64,000 nt of DNA from Sphingomonas sp. (GCA_025936675.1 JAICSX010000002.1:1-64000), one strand, 5' to 3'; positions 53,266 to 63,298 are shown, numbered from the stretch's first letter. Translations and numbers: made by a program. Notes: generated from the letters alone by a model not told the origin.

Positions 53266-53505
53266 TCAGAGACCGGCGCGATCGTCGGTCGTGGAATAGG
53301 GCTGTTCCTGAATGCTCGTATCGATATCGGCGACCTTGTAAAACAGGCAGCGCGCAAGAAGGCCGCTCAGCAGGAAGTATGCCGCAAGGACCCACATAAT
53401 GATCGTGGCGATACCAGGCAGCACTTGAAGATAGGCCAGTACACCGAGCACGATTCCAACGATGATTCGAACAATCCGATCTTCCGGTCCGACATTGGTG
53501 GGCAT
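53266..53505 (-). CDS. DUF2892 (YgaP-type) small membrane protein
   Basis: 79 residues with an N-terminal NVGPEDRIVRIIVGIVLGVL and two membrane helices (about 11-28 and 33-53), the standard layout of the DUF2892/YgaP membrane domain without the rhodanese part. A Cys in ARCLFYKVADIDT follows. AAGGGG precedes the ATG. It lies 28 bases upstream of metC on the same strand. Function unknown. Confidence 0.75.
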   Translation of the reverse strand: MPTNVGPEDRIVRIIVGIVLGVLAYLQVLPGIATIIMWVLAAYFLLSGLLARCLFYKVADIDTSIQEQPYSTTDDRAGL

Positions 53506-53657
53506 CGTCGTTATCCCCTTGTGAGCGCTGCGGTTTCGTCCCGGCTCATGATACGCCCGAACCGAAATGAAACAACGGCGGAGTTTATCTCTTTCTTGCT
53601 GGAGGCGCTGATCCCTTAACTCGAGGGTCGCGTCAACTCGGGTTTCACGAAAGCAAA

Positions 53658-53684
53658 CGCCCGGATCGACAAGCGATCCGGGCG
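53658..53684 (-). terminator. rho-independent terminator, minus strand
   Basis: Perfect 11-bp stem CGCCCGGATCG/CGATCCGGGCG with a 5-base loop. On the minus strand it is followed by TTTGCTTTC. No protein gene ends here on that strand, so it probably ends the structured RNA just upstream. Confidence 0.65.
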
Positions 53685-53843
53685 CCCTGCGTGACGATTG
53701 CTCGCCAGCCCCCTTGGATGTGTCGCGTCAACGTCCCCAGTCGTCTTCGCGGCCCCGAACCCGACCCAAGGGTCAGTGCGTTCGGACGGACGTTGACTAG
53801 GCCCGACACGGCTCGCTTGTCACCGCAGTAAATTGATCCCCGT
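53685..53843 (-). ncRNA. structured RNA candidate with 6S-like architecture
   Basis: On the minus strand a closing stem pairs CTGCGGTGAC (53819-53828) with GTCACGCAG (53687-53695), one bulged G. A bubble, then AGCC/GGCT and GTGTCG/CGACAC, lead to a perfect 10-bp stem GTCAACGTCC/GGACGTTGAC. The apex has CCGAAC...GTTCGG around GACCC-TT-GGGTC. Length (about 160 bases), long helix with central bubble and the terminator directly behind fit 6S RNA, which binds RNA polymerase. The name is inferred from structure, not from a family match. Confidence 0.5.
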
Positions 53844-53926
53844 TGCGTTTCTATTGTTCCTGTGTCGGCGCGGCCACAGCGGCGGTCCGGTTGCCAGTCG
53901 GGAATCGCCACCGTAGAGCGCGCGTC

Positions 53927-55249
53927 ATGCGCTGGTCTCATGCGTTCCTCCCGGTCCTAAAGGAAACTCCGTCTGACGCCCAGATCGTCAGCCACAAGCT
54001 GATGCTCAGGGCAGGACTTGTCCGTCAGACGGCCGCCGGAATCTATGCCTGGTTGCCGCTTGGCTATCGGGTGCTGAAGAAGATCGAACAGATCGTCCGC
54101 GAGGAGCAAGATCGCTCGGGAGCCCAGGAGATCCTGATGCCGACTCTCCAGTCGGCGGACCTGTGGCGCGAGAGCGGCCGCTACGACGCCTACGGTCCCG
54201 AAATGCTTCGTATCAGGGACCGGCATGACCGCGAGATGCTCTACGGCCCGACTAACGAAGAGATGATCACCATGCTCTTCCGCGACGAGGCGAAGAGCTA
54301 TCGCGACCTTCCGCGCACGCTCTACCACATCCAGTGGAAGTTCAGGGACGAAGTTCGCCCGCGTTTCGGTGTGATGCGGGGGCGCGAGTTCCTGATGAAG
54401 GACGCCTACAGCTTTGATCTCGACGAGGTCGGCGCCCGGCAAAGCTATTACACGCAGATGCTCGCTTACCTGCGTACCTTCCAGCGCATGGGAATACAGG
54501 CGGTGCCAATGAAGGCCGCATCAGGGCCGATCGGCGGCGACCTCAGCCACGAGTTCATCGTGCTTGCTCCGACGGGCGAGAGCGAAGTTTTCTACGACGC
54601 CGCCTATGACGAGTTCGACTGGCACCAGTCGGACCTCAAATATGGCGATGAAGCGGGTCTCCAGGGTCTCTTCGATCGCGTGAATGGCACGTATGCGGCG
54701 ACCGACGAGACTCACGACGTCGCCAAATGGGAAATCCTGCCCGAGGCAAGTCGTCAAACCGGCCGCGGTATCGAGGTCGGCCACATCTTCTTTTTCGGCG
54801 ACAAATACTCAGCGGCGATGGGACTCAAGGTTTCCGGGCGAGACGGAACCCCGGTCACTCCCATGATGGGAAGTTACGGGATCGGCGTATCGCGTCTGGT
54901 TGGCGCGATCATCGAAGCGAGCCACGACGATGCGGGTATTATCTGGCCGGAAGCGGTTGCTCCCTGGCAGGTCGGGCTCGTGACGATGCGACAGGACGAC
55001 GAGAGTACCGTCGTCGCCGCCGAGAACCTCTATGAGCAATTGCGCGAGGCGAATGTCGAGATCCTCTATGACGATCGAGACGAGCGCGGCGGCGTAAAGC
55101 TCGGCTCGATGGACCTGATCGGCTTGCCCTGGCAGGTCGTCGTCGGCCCTCGCGGGATCGCCGCGGGAACAGTGGAGTTAAAGCGCCGTTCAACGGGCGA
55201 GCGCCAGGAGCTCAGCATTGAAAGCGCCCTTGCGAGACTGACGGCATGA
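53927..55249 (+). CDS. proS: prolyl-tRNA synthetase, short alphaproteobacterial form
   Basis: 440 residues from the ATG at 53927 ([20 protein letters not shown]); a longer frame to 53843 adds residues unlike the family. Class II motifs 2 and 3 appear in [21 protein letters not shown] (split here by eye) and [13 protein letters not shown]. The large editing domain inserted between motifs 2 and 3 in enterobacterial ProS is absent, as is normal in this class. The stop overlaps lolC (ATGA). Confidence 0.95.
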   Translation: MRWSHAFLPVLKETPSDAQIVSHKLMLRAGLVRQTAAGIYAWLPLGYRVLKKIEQIVREEQDRSGAQEILMPTLQSADLWRESGRYDAYGPEMLRIRDRHDREMLYGPTNEEMITMLFRDEAKSYRDLPRTLYHIQWKFRDEVRPRFGVMRGREFLMKDAYSFDLDEVGARQSYYTQMLAYLRTFQRMGIQAVPMKAASGPIGGDLSHEFIVLAPTGESEVFYDAAYDEFDWHQSDLKYGDEAGLQGLFDRVNGTYAATDETHDVAKWEILPEASRQTGRGIEVGHIFFFGDKYSAAMGLKVSGRDGTPVTPMMGSYGIGVSRLVGAIIEASHDDAGIIWPEAVAPWQVGLVTMRQDDESTVVAAENLYEQLREANVEILYDDRDERGGVKLGSMDLIGLPWQVVVGPRGIAAGTVELKRRSTGERQELSIESALARLTA

Positions 55250-56496
55250 TCCTCAACCGCGCGGAGCGCATGCTCGCCCGCCGATATCTTCTCCCCGGCA
55301 AGGGCGAGGGGTTCATCTTCCTGGTTGCCACGATCAGCCTCATCGCGGTGGCGCTCGGGGTCGCCGCACTGATCATCGTCATGAGCGTGATGAACGGCTT
55401 CCGCGCCGAGCTCTTCGACAAGATCGTTGGGCTGAATGGCCACGCGGTGGTGCAGGGCTACGACGGACGGCTTTCAGACTGGCAAAAGATCGCGGTGGCG
55501 GCGAAGAATACGCCAGGCGTGACGTCGGCCGTGCCGCTGATCGAGACCCCGTTGATGGCGACCACCAACGGCCGCTTTGCAGGCGTCCTCGTCCGCGGGA
55601 TGCGCATGGAAGACATCCATTCGAACCGCACGATCATGTCGAATGTGGTGGCTGGGGATATCAAGGCCGTAACGCCTGGCAGCGGCAACGTCGCGATCGG
55701 ATCGCGGCTTGCGGAAACACTCGGCGCTTATCCCGGAAGCCAGATCACGCTTTGGAACCCGGAGGGGCGCACGACCGTCGTCGGTACTGTCCCGCGCGAG
55801 GAGACCTACACGGTCGCAGCGATCTTTGAGGTCGGCGTCTACGATTACGACAAGCAATTCGTGCTCATGCCGATCCAGGACGCGCAAGAATTGCTTTTGA
55901 TGGGTGACCAGGTCGGCATGATCGAGATCCAGACCAGCAACCCAGATAGGGTGCAGGAGATTCTCGCTCCGCTGCGTCGGCTCATCCAGGGCAAGGGCGC
56001 GGTCATCGACTGGCGGCAAATGAACTCGGCGCTGTTCCAGGCGCTCGAGGTTGAGCGGGTGGCGATGTTCGTGGTGCTCTCGCTGATCGTGCTCGTGGCC
56101 GTGTTCAACATCCTCTCCTCGCTCATCATGCTGGTGCGCGCGAAAACTCGGGACATCGCGATCCTGAGGACAATGGGCGCGAGCCGGCACGGCATGATGA
56201 AGGTCTTCATGACTGTTGGCGTGACGATCGGCTCGCTGGGAATCGTTCTCGGCGTGATCCTCGGCGCGATCTTCCTCTACTTCCGCCAGGATGTGGTGGA
56301 CTTCATTCAGAAGGTGACCGGTCAAAATCTGTGGGACCCATCGGTCCGTTTCCTCACCGACTTGCCGGCAAAGCCCGACCCGATTGAAGTGACGGCGATC
56401 ATCCTTATCGCGCTGATCCTGTCGTTCCTGTCGACGATTTATCCAGCCTACAAGGCGGCGAGCACAGACCCGGTGCAGGTACTCCGTTATGAGTGA
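55246..56496 (+). CDS. lolC: lipoprotein-releasing ABC transporter permease LolC/LolE
   Basis: 416-residue inner-membrane permease that extracts outer-membrane lipoproteins for LolA. The family start is [20 protein letters not shown], with one helix, then a large periplasmic MacB-like domain (about 45-270) and three C-terminal helices; [17 protein letters not shown] is the coupling-helix region. A single permease gene is present, so the complex is probably homodimeric (LolF-like naming is also used). It overlaps proS by 4 and lolD by 8 bases. Confidence 0.9.
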   Translation: MILNRAERMLARRYLLPGKGEGFIFLVATISLIAVALGVAALIIVMSVMNGFRAELFDKIVGLNGHAVVQGYDGRLSDWQKIAVAAKNTPGVTSAVPLIETPLMATTNGRFAGVLVRGMRMEDIHSNRTIMSNVVAGDIKAVTPGSGNVAIGSRLAETLGAYPGSQITLWNPEGRTTVVGTVPREETYTVAAIFEVGVYDYDKQFVLMPIQDAQELLLMGDQVGMIEIQTSNPDRVQEILAPLRRLIQGKGAVIDWRQMNSALFQALEVERVAMFVVLSLIVLVAVFNILSSLIMLVRAKTRDIAILRTMGASRHGMMKVFMTVGVTIGSLGIVLGVILGAIFLYFRQDVVDFIQKVTGQNLWDPSVRFLTDLPAKPDPIEVTAIILIALILSFLSTIYPAYKAASTDPVQVLRYE

Positions 56497-57163
56497 GCCC
56501 GTCCTCGTCACGCGCGACCTCAAGCGCAGCTTCACGCAGGGCGAAGTCACGATCGAAGTGCTGCGCGGCGTCGATCTCGCGATCAATCCGGGAGAGATTG
56601 TCGCGCTGCTCGGCCCTTCGGGTTCGGGCAAGTCGACCCTGCTTCAGGCAGTCGGCCTACTCGAAGGCGGGTTTGACGGATCGATTCGTCTCAACGGCGA
56701 GGAGGCCGCCGCTCTTGATGATGACGGGCGCACGCGTCTCAGGCGCGACCTGCTCGGTTTCGTCTATCAGTTTCACCACCTGCTTCCGGAATTCAACGCG
56801 GTCGAGAACGTCGTCCTGCCGCAACTGGTGCACGGCGCAGAACCGGATGCAGCAAGAACGCGTGCGCAACAGCTGCTCGGCGCGCTCGGCCTGTCCGAGC
56901 GCCTTGATCATCGCCCGTCCAAGCTGTCAGGCGGGGAGCAGCAGCGCGTTGCGGTTGCGCGAGCGCTCGCGAACAAGCCGCCGCTGGTGCTTGCGGATGA
57001 GCCGACCGGCAACCTTGACGAGAAGACCGCCGACGCAGTCCTCGCCGAGTTCCTAACACTGGTGCGCGGCGAGGGCAGCGCAGCGCTGGTCGCGACGCAC
57101 AACGAGCGCCTCGCATCGAAGATGGATCGCGTGGTCCGGCTGCACGAGGGCCGGCTCCAATAA
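56489..57163 (+). CDS. lolD: lipoprotein-releasing ABC transporter ATPase LolD
   Basis: 224 residues with Walker [13 protein letters not shown], the ABC signature [15 protein letters not shown], Walker [14 protein letters not shown] and the H-loop His in VATHNERLA. It overlaps the permease gene by 8 bases and its stop shares a base with the next ATG (TAATGG), so lolC, lolD and the following gene are one transcription unit. Confidence 0.95.
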   Translation: MSEPVLVTRDLKRSFTQGEVTIEVLRGVDLAINPGEIVALLGPSGSGKSTLLQAVGLLEGGFDGSIRLNGEEAAALDDDGRTRLRRDLLGFVYQFHHLLPEFNAVENVVLPQLVHGAEPDAARTRAQQLLGALGLSERLDHRPSKLSGGEQQRVAVARALANKPPLVLADEPTGNLDEKTADAVLAEFLTLVRGEGSAALVATHNERLASKMDRVVRLHEGRLQ

Positions 57164-58056
57164 TGGACCAGAACGGAGAGAGCGAGGTTCGCCAGCCGCT
57201 GCGCGGGCTCAGCTGGACGACGATGGCGTTGATCGGCGGACTGGTCCTCCTCGTCCTGATCATCGCTTATTTCGCGTCGCGCGGGAATTCGAACCAGGAC
57301 AAGCTGACCAACCCGCAGGTCGCGACGAAGACTGCTGCCAATCCCGAGAAGCTCTGCGCTAGCGGCGCGACGTACGACCTCATCAAGCGGGAACTATTCC
57401 GGCGTGCCGCGCAGCTGAGAGGGACCGATCAAGCTTCGTACGATCGGCTTTCCACAGCCGCGGTGGTGCGCATGGAAAATCCCGTGATGGAGAGTCAGGA
57501 TAGTTCGACGGGGGCAGTCAATTGCTCGGGGTCATTGTCGCTCGACCTGCCGCCGGGAGTTGCAGCCGTCGGCGGCAAGACGACGCTTGCTTCGGACGTG
57601 GATTACACCATCCAGCCCGCCGCCGACGGCAGCGGCAATGTCGTGCTCCTGCGCAACGCCGATTCGATCATCGCGCCGCTGGCGACGCTCGCGCGCACTG
57701 AGCAGCCGGCGCCACCAACTGACCAGAACGTCGCCTCCAACGACTCGTCAGTCGAAGATCAGGCTACGGCCGATCTGGACCAGTCTGCACCAGCCGCCGC
57801 TCCGCAACCGCCGCCGCAGGCCAATGCCAATTCCGATCCGAGCCTCGCCGCGCTCGATCGGAACTTGAATGCGGAATATAACCAGGCATTGGCGGTGGCG
57901 TCACCTGAACAGCGGGCGCTCCTTGAGCAGACTGCACGGCGGTTTACTGCCTATCGCGACCATTGTCCCGACAGGCGATGCGTAACGTCGGCCTATGCCG
58001 GGCGGCACCGCGAAATCCGCGACATTATCGAGAACCGCTGGCAGCCGCCGCAGTGA
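57163..58056 (+). CDS. membrane-anchored protein with LprI-like C-terminal domain
   Basis: 297 residues. One membrane helix (about 20-40) is followed by a periplasmic part with Cys residues (LCASGATYDLIKREL, then NCSGSLSLDLPPG), a Pro/Gln/Ala linker (about 180-222) and a C-terminal helical domain SLAALDRNLNAEYNQALAVA with Cys pair CPDRRC. The last part resembles the lysozyme-inhibitor LprI/DUF1311 fold. It follows lolD in an overlapping frame. Role unknown; envelope protection is a guess from the fold. Confidence 0.65.
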   Translation: MDQNGESEVRQPLRGLSWTTMALIGGLVLLVLIIAYFASRGNSNQDKLTNPQVATKTAANPEKLCASGATYDLIKRELFRRAAQLRGTDQASYDRLSTAAVVRMENPVMESQDSSTGAVNCSGSLSLDLPPGVAAVGGKTTLASDVDYTIQPAADGSGNVVLLRNADSIIAPLATLARTEQPAPPTDQNVASNDSSVEDQATADLDQSAPAAAPQPPPQANANSDPSLAALDRNLNAEYNQALAVASPEQRALLEQTARRFTAYRDHCPDRRCVTSAYAGRHREIRDIIENRWQPPQ

Positions 58057-58120
58057 TTTTTCGGGGATAAGTGCGGCGGAAAATCTTTCCACCGGAAGTC
58101 CTAAATCCCATAGTCCGACA

Positions 58121-61100
58121 GTGACTCCACCCTTCGTTCCGCTCCGCGTCTTCTCCTCCTTCACCATGCTCGAAGGAGCGATGGAGCCGAAGACCATTGC
58201 GGAACGGGCGGCAAAGCTTGGATTTCCTGCTGTCGCGATCACCGACCGCAATGGCCTCTATGGGGCGATGCAATTCAGCGATGCGTGCTTCAGTAAGGGC
58301 GTGCAGCCGATCATCGGCGCGATGCTTGGCGTCGCGCGGCCGTCCGAGATTGGCGGCGAGGCGGGGATCGATTGGCTCGCGCTGCTGGCACAGGACGAGC
58401 TCGGCTATCGCAACCTTTGCAAGCTGGTTTCGTCAGCCCACCTCGACCGCCCGCTCGAGCAGAAGCCGCATGTCGAGTTCGCCATGCTGGAGGGACTGCG
58501 CGGCGGTCTCATTGCCCTTACGGCCGCAGCCGAAGGTGCGGTGGCTCGGCTGATTGCCGACGGCCAGCACCCAAAAGCCGAAGCCTATCTCGATCGGCTG
58601 GAGAAGCTCTTTCCCGAACGGCTCTACGTCGAACTGTCGCGGCGCGATGATCCCATCGAAGAAGCGGCCGAAAACAGACTCATCGAGCTAGCGTACGCGC
58701 GGAATCTGCCGCTCGTTGCGACCAATCCGGCAGCCTATCCGGATCCGGCATTTCACGCCGCTCACGACGCGATGCTGTGCATCGCGAATTCCGCTTATGT
58801 GGAGAGCGCGGATCGCGCGACCTCGTCAGCACACGCATGGCTGAAAGATGGACCCGCGATGGCGGAACTGTTCGCCGATCTGCCTGAAGCCATTTCGAAC
58901 ACGCTCGTGATTGCACAACGCTGCGCCGTTGGCGCTCCCAGCCGTAAGCCAATCCTGCCGCGCCTCGGCAATGATGAGGATGAGCAATTGCGGCGCGATG
59001 CACGGGCTGGCCTCGAAGCACGCCTGAAGGGCCGCCCGTTAGACGAGCAACAGCCCTATCTGGACCGGCTCGATTATGAGCTCGACATCATCACCGGAAT
59101 GGGTTTCGCCGGCTACTTCCTGATCGTCGCCGATTTCATCAAATGGGCGAAGTCGAACGACATCCCGGTCGGGCCCGGCCGCGGCTCTGGCGCCGGATCG
59201 GTTGTGGCCTGGGCGCTGACCATTACCGACCTTGACCCGATCGCCCTGGGACTGCTGTTCGAGCGTTTCCTCAACCCAGAACGCGTGTCGATGCCGGACT
59301 TCGACATCGACTTCTGCGAAACGCATCGCGACAAGGTGATTACCTACGTCCAGGGCAAATACGGCCGCGATAAGGTCGCGCAGATCATCACCTTCGGACG
59401 GCTGAAGGCGCGAGCGGTGCTCAAGGACACCGGCCGCGTGCTGCAGATGAGCTACGGCCATGTCGATCGCCTGGCAAAGCTCATCCCCAATCATCCGACC
59501 GATCCTTGGACTCTCGATCGCGCGTTGAACGGCGTTTCCGAGCTCGCAGCCGAATACAAGGCCGATCGCGACATCCGCCGCTTGTTCGACCTGGCGATGA
59601 AGCTCGAGGGCCTGCCGCGCCATGCCTCGACCCACGCGGCCGGCGTGGTGATCGGCGACCGGCCGCTCGACGAGCTGGTCCCGCTCTACCGCGACCCGCG
59701 CTCGGACATGCCGGTGACGCAGTTCGACATGAAATATGTCGAAGCCGCCGGGCTGGTAAAGTTCGACTTCCTGGGCCTCAAGACACTCTCGGTGCTCAAG
59801 GAAGGACAGCGGCTACTCGCCGAGCAAGGCGTCGAGATCGATTTCAGCGCGCTCCCGTGGGACGATCCAGCCGTCTTCAAGCTTCTGCAGCAAGGCGACA
59901 CAGTTGGCGTGTTCCAGGTCGAATCAGAAGGCATGCGCCGGACGCTTTCGGCGGTGAAGCCGACGCGGTTCGAGGACATCATCGCACTCAACGCGCTGTA
60001 TCGGCCCGGGCCGATGGACAACATCCCGATGTTCGGCCGCCGCAAGAACGGCCAGGAGCCGATCGAATATCCCCATCCGCTGCTAGAGGGAATCCTAAGA
60101 GAGACCTACGGGATCTTCGTCTACCAGGAGCAGGTGATGCAGGCGGCGCAGATTCTCGCCGGCTACTCGCTCGGCGGCGCCGACCTTCTGCGCCGGGCCA
60201 TGGGAAAGAAGATCAAGTCCGAGATGGACGCCCAGCGCGCGACCTTCGTGAAGGGCTGTGCCGAGCACAACAATATTCCCTCAGTCAAGGCGAACGAACT
60301 GTTCGACTTGATCGACAAGTTCGCCGGCTACGGCTTCAACAAGAGCCACGCGGCGGCCTATGCGCTGCTGACGTACCAGACCGCCTGGCTGAAGGCGCAC
60401 CATCGCGCAGAATTCTATGCGGCCTCCATGAGCTTCGATGTTGCGCTGACTGACAAGCTAGCCATGTTCGTTGAGGACATGCGCCGCGGCGGCGTCGAAT
60501 GCTTGCCGCCTGACATCAACGCAAGCGATGCGCATTTCACGGTCGAGGGCGGCGCCGTGCGCTATGCTTTGGGTGCGCTCAAGGGCGTCGGTGACAAGGC
60601 GATGGAGGAGCTGGTGGCGGAGCGCGAACGCGGCGGCCCGTTCAACAGCCTGGAGGATTTTTCGGCACGCATTGACCCGCGGCTGCTCAACCGGCGCCAG
60701 CTCGAGAGCCTCGCGGGGGCGGGCGCTTTCGACGGCATCCAGGCCAATCGTGCGGCTGTCTTCGGCGCCGCCGAGACGATCCTCGCTCACGCCGCGAGCG
60801 CTCACGATCAGCGCGAAAGCGGACAGGCGGGTCTGTTCGGAGCCAATCCGGCAGAAGCGGCGCCGGTACGCCTGCCGCGAGACGCCTCTTGGACGCTCGC
60901 ACAGCGCATGGCCGCAGAGCGAGACGCCTTTGGCTTCTACTTCTCGGCGCATCCGGTCGACGCCTCGCGCCACCTGCTCGCCGCGCACAAGGTCCGAACC
61001 TTCGTCGAGGTGTCCGAAATGCAAGTCGGCGAGGGCGAGCGAGTCGGCGCGAGCATGGCCGCGCTCATCGAGGACACGCGCTGGCGGACATCAACGAAGG

Positions 61101-61567
61101 GACGCCGCTACATGATGGCGACGCTCAGCGACAGCTCAGGCCCGTTCGTTGCGACGGCGTTCGACGACGACGCGACTGCAGCACTGGAGGCGGCCGCAAA
61201 AGCAGGACAATGCGGTCTCCTCGGCGTCGAGCTCGACCGGCGCGCGGGCGATGAAACGCCGCGCGTGACGATCAAGCGTTTCCAGCCGCTGAGCGATCTC
61301 GCGAAGCGCACGCGGCTTCAGATGTCAGTCCACGTGCACGATGTGGCCGCCATTGGACGTTTGACGACGACCCTGGCCGAAGCGCGCGGCGGAAATGGCC
61401 TGGTGCGCTTCGTCCTTCCGCTCGCATCAGGCGGCGAGGCGGTGATCGTAGCCGGACGCGATTTTACCCTCGACGGGGAGCTTGCCGCGAAGGTGGAGCG
61501 CATTTCCGGCGAGGGGAGCGTCGACTTATCCGTGCAGGAGCCGCCGAAGCTCGCCCTCGTCGGCTAA
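58121..61567 (+). CDS. dnaE: DNA polymerase III alpha subunit
   Basis: Replicative polymerase, 1,148 residues from the GTG at 58121, which gives the usual start PPFVPLRVFSSFTMLEGAM. An upstream frame to 57995 overlaps the previous gene and is rejected. The PHP domain is N-terminal. The polymerase core has GPGRGSGAGSVVAWAL and the catalytic Asp residues in MPDFDIDFC. GYGFNKSHAAAYALLTYQTA marks the fingers, and an OB-fold region lies near the C terminus. The start lacks a strong ribosome site. Confidence 0.95.
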   Translation: MTPPFVPLRVFSSFTMLEGAMEPKTIAERAAKLGFPAVAITDRNGLYGAMQFSDACFSKGVQPIIGAMLGVARPSEIGGEAGIDWLALLAQDELGYRNLCKLVSSAHLDRPLEQKPHVEFAMLEGLRGGLIALTAAAEGAVARLIADGQHPKAEAYLDRLEKLFPERLYVELSRRDDPIEEAAENRLIELAYARNLPLVATNPAAYPDPAFHAAHDAMLCIANSAYVESADRATSSAHAWLKDGPAMAELFADLPEAISNTLVIAQRCAVGAPSRKPILPRLGNDEDEQLRRDARAGLEARLKGRPLDEQQPYLDRLDYELDIITGMGFAGYFLIVADFIKWAKSNDIPVGPGRGSGAGSVVAWALTITDLDPIALGLLFERFLNPERVSMPDFDIDFCETHRDKVITYVQGKYGRDKVAQIITFGRLKARAVLKDTGRVLQMSYGHVDRLAKLIPNHPTDPWTLDRALNGVSELAAEYKADRDIRRLFDLAMKLEGLPRHASTHAAGVVIGDRPLDELVPLYRDPRSDMPVTQFDMKYVEAAGLVKFDFLGLKTLSVLKEGQRLLAEQGVEIDFSALPWDDPAVFKLLQQGDTVGVFQVESEGMRRTLSAVKPTRFEDIIALNALYRPGPMDNIPMFGRRKNGQEPIEYPHPLLEGILRETYGIFVYQEQVMQAAQILAGYSLGGADLLRRAMGKKIKSEMDAQRATFVKGCAEHNNIPSVKANELFDLIDKFAGYGFNKSHAAAYALLTYQTAWLKAHHRAEFYAASMSFDVALTDKLAMFVEDMRRGGVECLPPDINASDAHFTVEGGAVRYALGALKGVGDKAMEELVAERERGGPFNSLEDFSARIDPRLLNRRQLESLAGAGAFDGIQANRAAVFGAAETILAHAASAHDQRESGQAGLFGANPAEAAPVRLPRDASWTLAQRMAAERDAFGFYFSAHPVDASRHLLAAHKVRTFVEVSEMQVGEGERVGASMAALIEDTRWRTSTKGRRYMMATLSDSSGPFVATAFDDDATAALEAAAKAGQCGLLGVELDRRAGDETPRVTIKRFQPLSDLAKRTRLQMSVHVHDVAAIGRLTTTLAEARGGNGLVRFVLPLASGGEAVIVAGRDFTLDGELAAKVERISGEGSVDLSVQEPPKLALVG

Positions 61568-61569
61568 GC

Positions 61570-62232
61570 TCAAGCCATCCAGAAGCCGTCGCGGTTCACC
61601 AGGCTGGTGATATGCGCGTTCTGCTCTTCGTCCATTGACTGCTTGAACTTGGGGAAGACCTGCTCTTCCTCCATGTGCGCGTGTTCGGCGACCAGCTGCC
61701 GGAATTCACGGACTTTCTCGAGCCAGTTCGGGCCCTCCGGACCCATCTCGCTGAGCTCGAAAATGAATGTCTTGATATAGCCGTGCTCGCTTTCGAGATG
61801 GTCAGCGTCGACGGCCTCATTCGCCTCGCGAAGGGCCGGATAGACGACCATCTCTTCCTCGTGCGCGTGCTTGTCGAGCGCGTGGCACAGCTTCATGAAG
61901 AGCATCTTGCGCTTGAATGTCTGCGTCTGGTCGGTCGCAAGCATCTTGTCGAAGATAGCGAGCGCCATGTCGTGCTCGGCCGCCAAGATCTCGTCCCAAT
62001 CGCCAGTTGCGGCTTCCATTCCCTGCATCAGCGCCTTGCGGCCATAGTTGGCCGCGAACCCGATCGCTGCGCCGGCGAGCGCTGCTCCAAGCAACGGGCC
62101 TGTATTATCACTCCAGGAGAAAGCGCTGCGGTTCTGATTGCTTCGGTTCGAACTGCTGCTGCGGCTCTCACCTGAGTTGCTTCGATTTGAGTTGCTCCGA
62201 TTGGATGTACGGCTTCCGTTACGCGTTGCCAT
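61570..62232 (-). CDS. hemerythrin HHE domain protein with Ser/Asn/Arg-rich leader
   Basis: 220 residues. The first 40 are low-complexity (SNRSNSN, SRSSSSNRSN), followed by a short hydrophobic Gly/Ala segment (about 47-62). The hemerythrin four-helix domain (about 80-205) has metal ligands in LAAEHDMALAIFDKM, CHALDKHAHEEEMVVYP, LESEHGYIKTFI and AEHAHMEEEQVFP. It would bind a di-iron centre for O2, NO or iron. GGAGG stands before the ATG. It ends 2 bases from the convergent dnaE stop. Confidence 0.85.
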   Translation of the reverse strand: MATRNGSRTSNRSNSNRSNSGESRSSSSNRSNQNRSAFSWSDNTGPLLGAALAGAAIGFAANYGRKALMQGMEAATGDWDEILAAEHDMALAIFDKMLATDQTQTFKRKMLFMKLCHALDKHAHEEEMVVYPALREANEAVDADHLESEHGYIKTFIFELSEMGPEGPNWLEKVREFRQLVAEHAHMEEEQVFPKFKQSMDEEQNAHITSLVNRDGFWMA

Positions 62233-62341
62233 AAGCTCCTCCTTGTCGAGATTGGGTCGTCGAAAACTTGCTGTTTCAACGGACAGGGGAGAGGCGCCGT
62301 TCCGTTCGTAAACCCTGCGTCACGAACCGTTCGGCGCATTG

Positions 62342-63295
62342 CTAGACGCCGTTGCCAAGTTCCGTAGCGGATTCGGGCGGCGGAGCAGTGGTAGAGTTTT
62401 GCTGGTCTGGCGGAATTGTTTGCTCAGTCGCTGCCGGAGCAGGCGCGGGGACCGGATTCTCGACCGGAGGCAGCGGTTTGGAGCTTTCATATTCCGCGCC
62501 AGGCAATGGCCGCGGCTTCTTCGCCACGATCGGCGGCGCTTTCTTGGGCGGAGGCGTGGTGCCTTTATATACGCAGGCGTCTAGCCCATCGCGCGCCACA
62601 ATCGGGATCCGGGCAGCGATCGTGTTGCCATATCGCCGAGTGAAGCCCTTCGGAGCAATGGCGCCACGCTCTTTCGGCAGCGGGAACACGGCGGCCAATC
62701 GCGCCGCCTCGATCGGCGTCATAGCGCTCGCGTCATGCCCAAAATAGCGCTGTGATCCAGCGTTGACGCCATAGGTGCCGATGCCGGTCTCATCGAGGTT
62801 CAGATAGACCTCCATGATCCGGCGCTTGCCCCACAGGTTCTCGATCAGGAACGTGAACCAGGCCTCCAGACCTTTGCGGACATATCCGCCGTTCTGCCAC
62901 AGGAATGCATTCTTCGCGGTCTGCTGGCTGATCGTCGAGCCGCCGCGGATCCGTCCTCCGGAGGCGTTTCTTTTCATCGCATCTTCAATCGCTTGGAAAT
63001 CGAAACCATGATGCGTGCAGAACTTGCTGTCCTCAGCAGCGATCGACGCGCGAACCATGTCGCGATCGATCTCGCTGATCGGCATCCACTCCTTGTGTGC
63101 TCCGCGCCCCGCGAGCATGTCACCGATCATCGTCGCCGTGATCGGCGGGTTCACAAACCGGTAGGCGAGAACCCACAGGACGGAGATGATCAGGAAGGCG
63201 AGGATAAGCTTCACGATCCAGCCGACGATGCGGCCGACGATCGAGCGCTTCCGGCGCCGCTTGTACTGAGGGATCGTCGATTTGCGCCTCGCCAT
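62342..63295 (-). CDS. mtgA: monofunctional biosynthetic peptidoglycan transglycosylase
   Basis: Polymerises lipid II at the inner membrane. 317 residues from the ATG at 63295 (MARRKSTIPQYKRRRKRS); a longer frame to 63634 overlaps alaS and is rejected. A membrane helix lies at about 22-46. The GT51 domain has the catalytic Glu in ASIAAEDSKFCTHHGFD, then GGSTISQQTAKNAFLW and KRRIMEVYLN. About 75 Pro/Ala-rich residues follow the domain, longer than the usual MtgA. It diverges from alaS. Confidence 0.93.
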   Translation of the reverse strand: MARRKSTIPQYKRRRKRSIVGRIVGWIVKLILAFLIISVLWVLAYRFVNPPITATMIGDMLAGRGAHKEWMPISEIDRDMVRASIAAEDSKFCTHHGFDFQAIEDAMKRNASGGRIRGGSTISQQTAKNAFLWQNGGYVRKGLEAWFTFLIENLWGKRRIMEVYLNLDETGIGTYGVNAGSQRYFGHDASAMTPIEAARLAAVFPLPKERGAIAPKGFTRRYGNTIAARIPIVARDGLDACVYKGTTPPPKKAPPIVAKKPRPLPGAEYESSKPLPPVENPVPAPAPAATEQTIPPDQQNSTTAPPPESATELGNGV

Positions 63296-63298
63296 TGA

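Larger units (their letters stand above)
53506..53926. other. 421-base intergenic region before proS
   Basis: It contains the structured RNA candidate and its terminator described separately. A 98-codon minus frame (53645-53941) overlaps these structures and is not taken as a gene. No further feature is seen between 53506 and 53655. Confidence 0.5.

Noticed and set aside
53645..53941. 98-codon minus-strand frame before proS
   Set aside because: It covers the terminator stem and the paired regions of the structured RNA, has no ribosome site and no protein-like composition.
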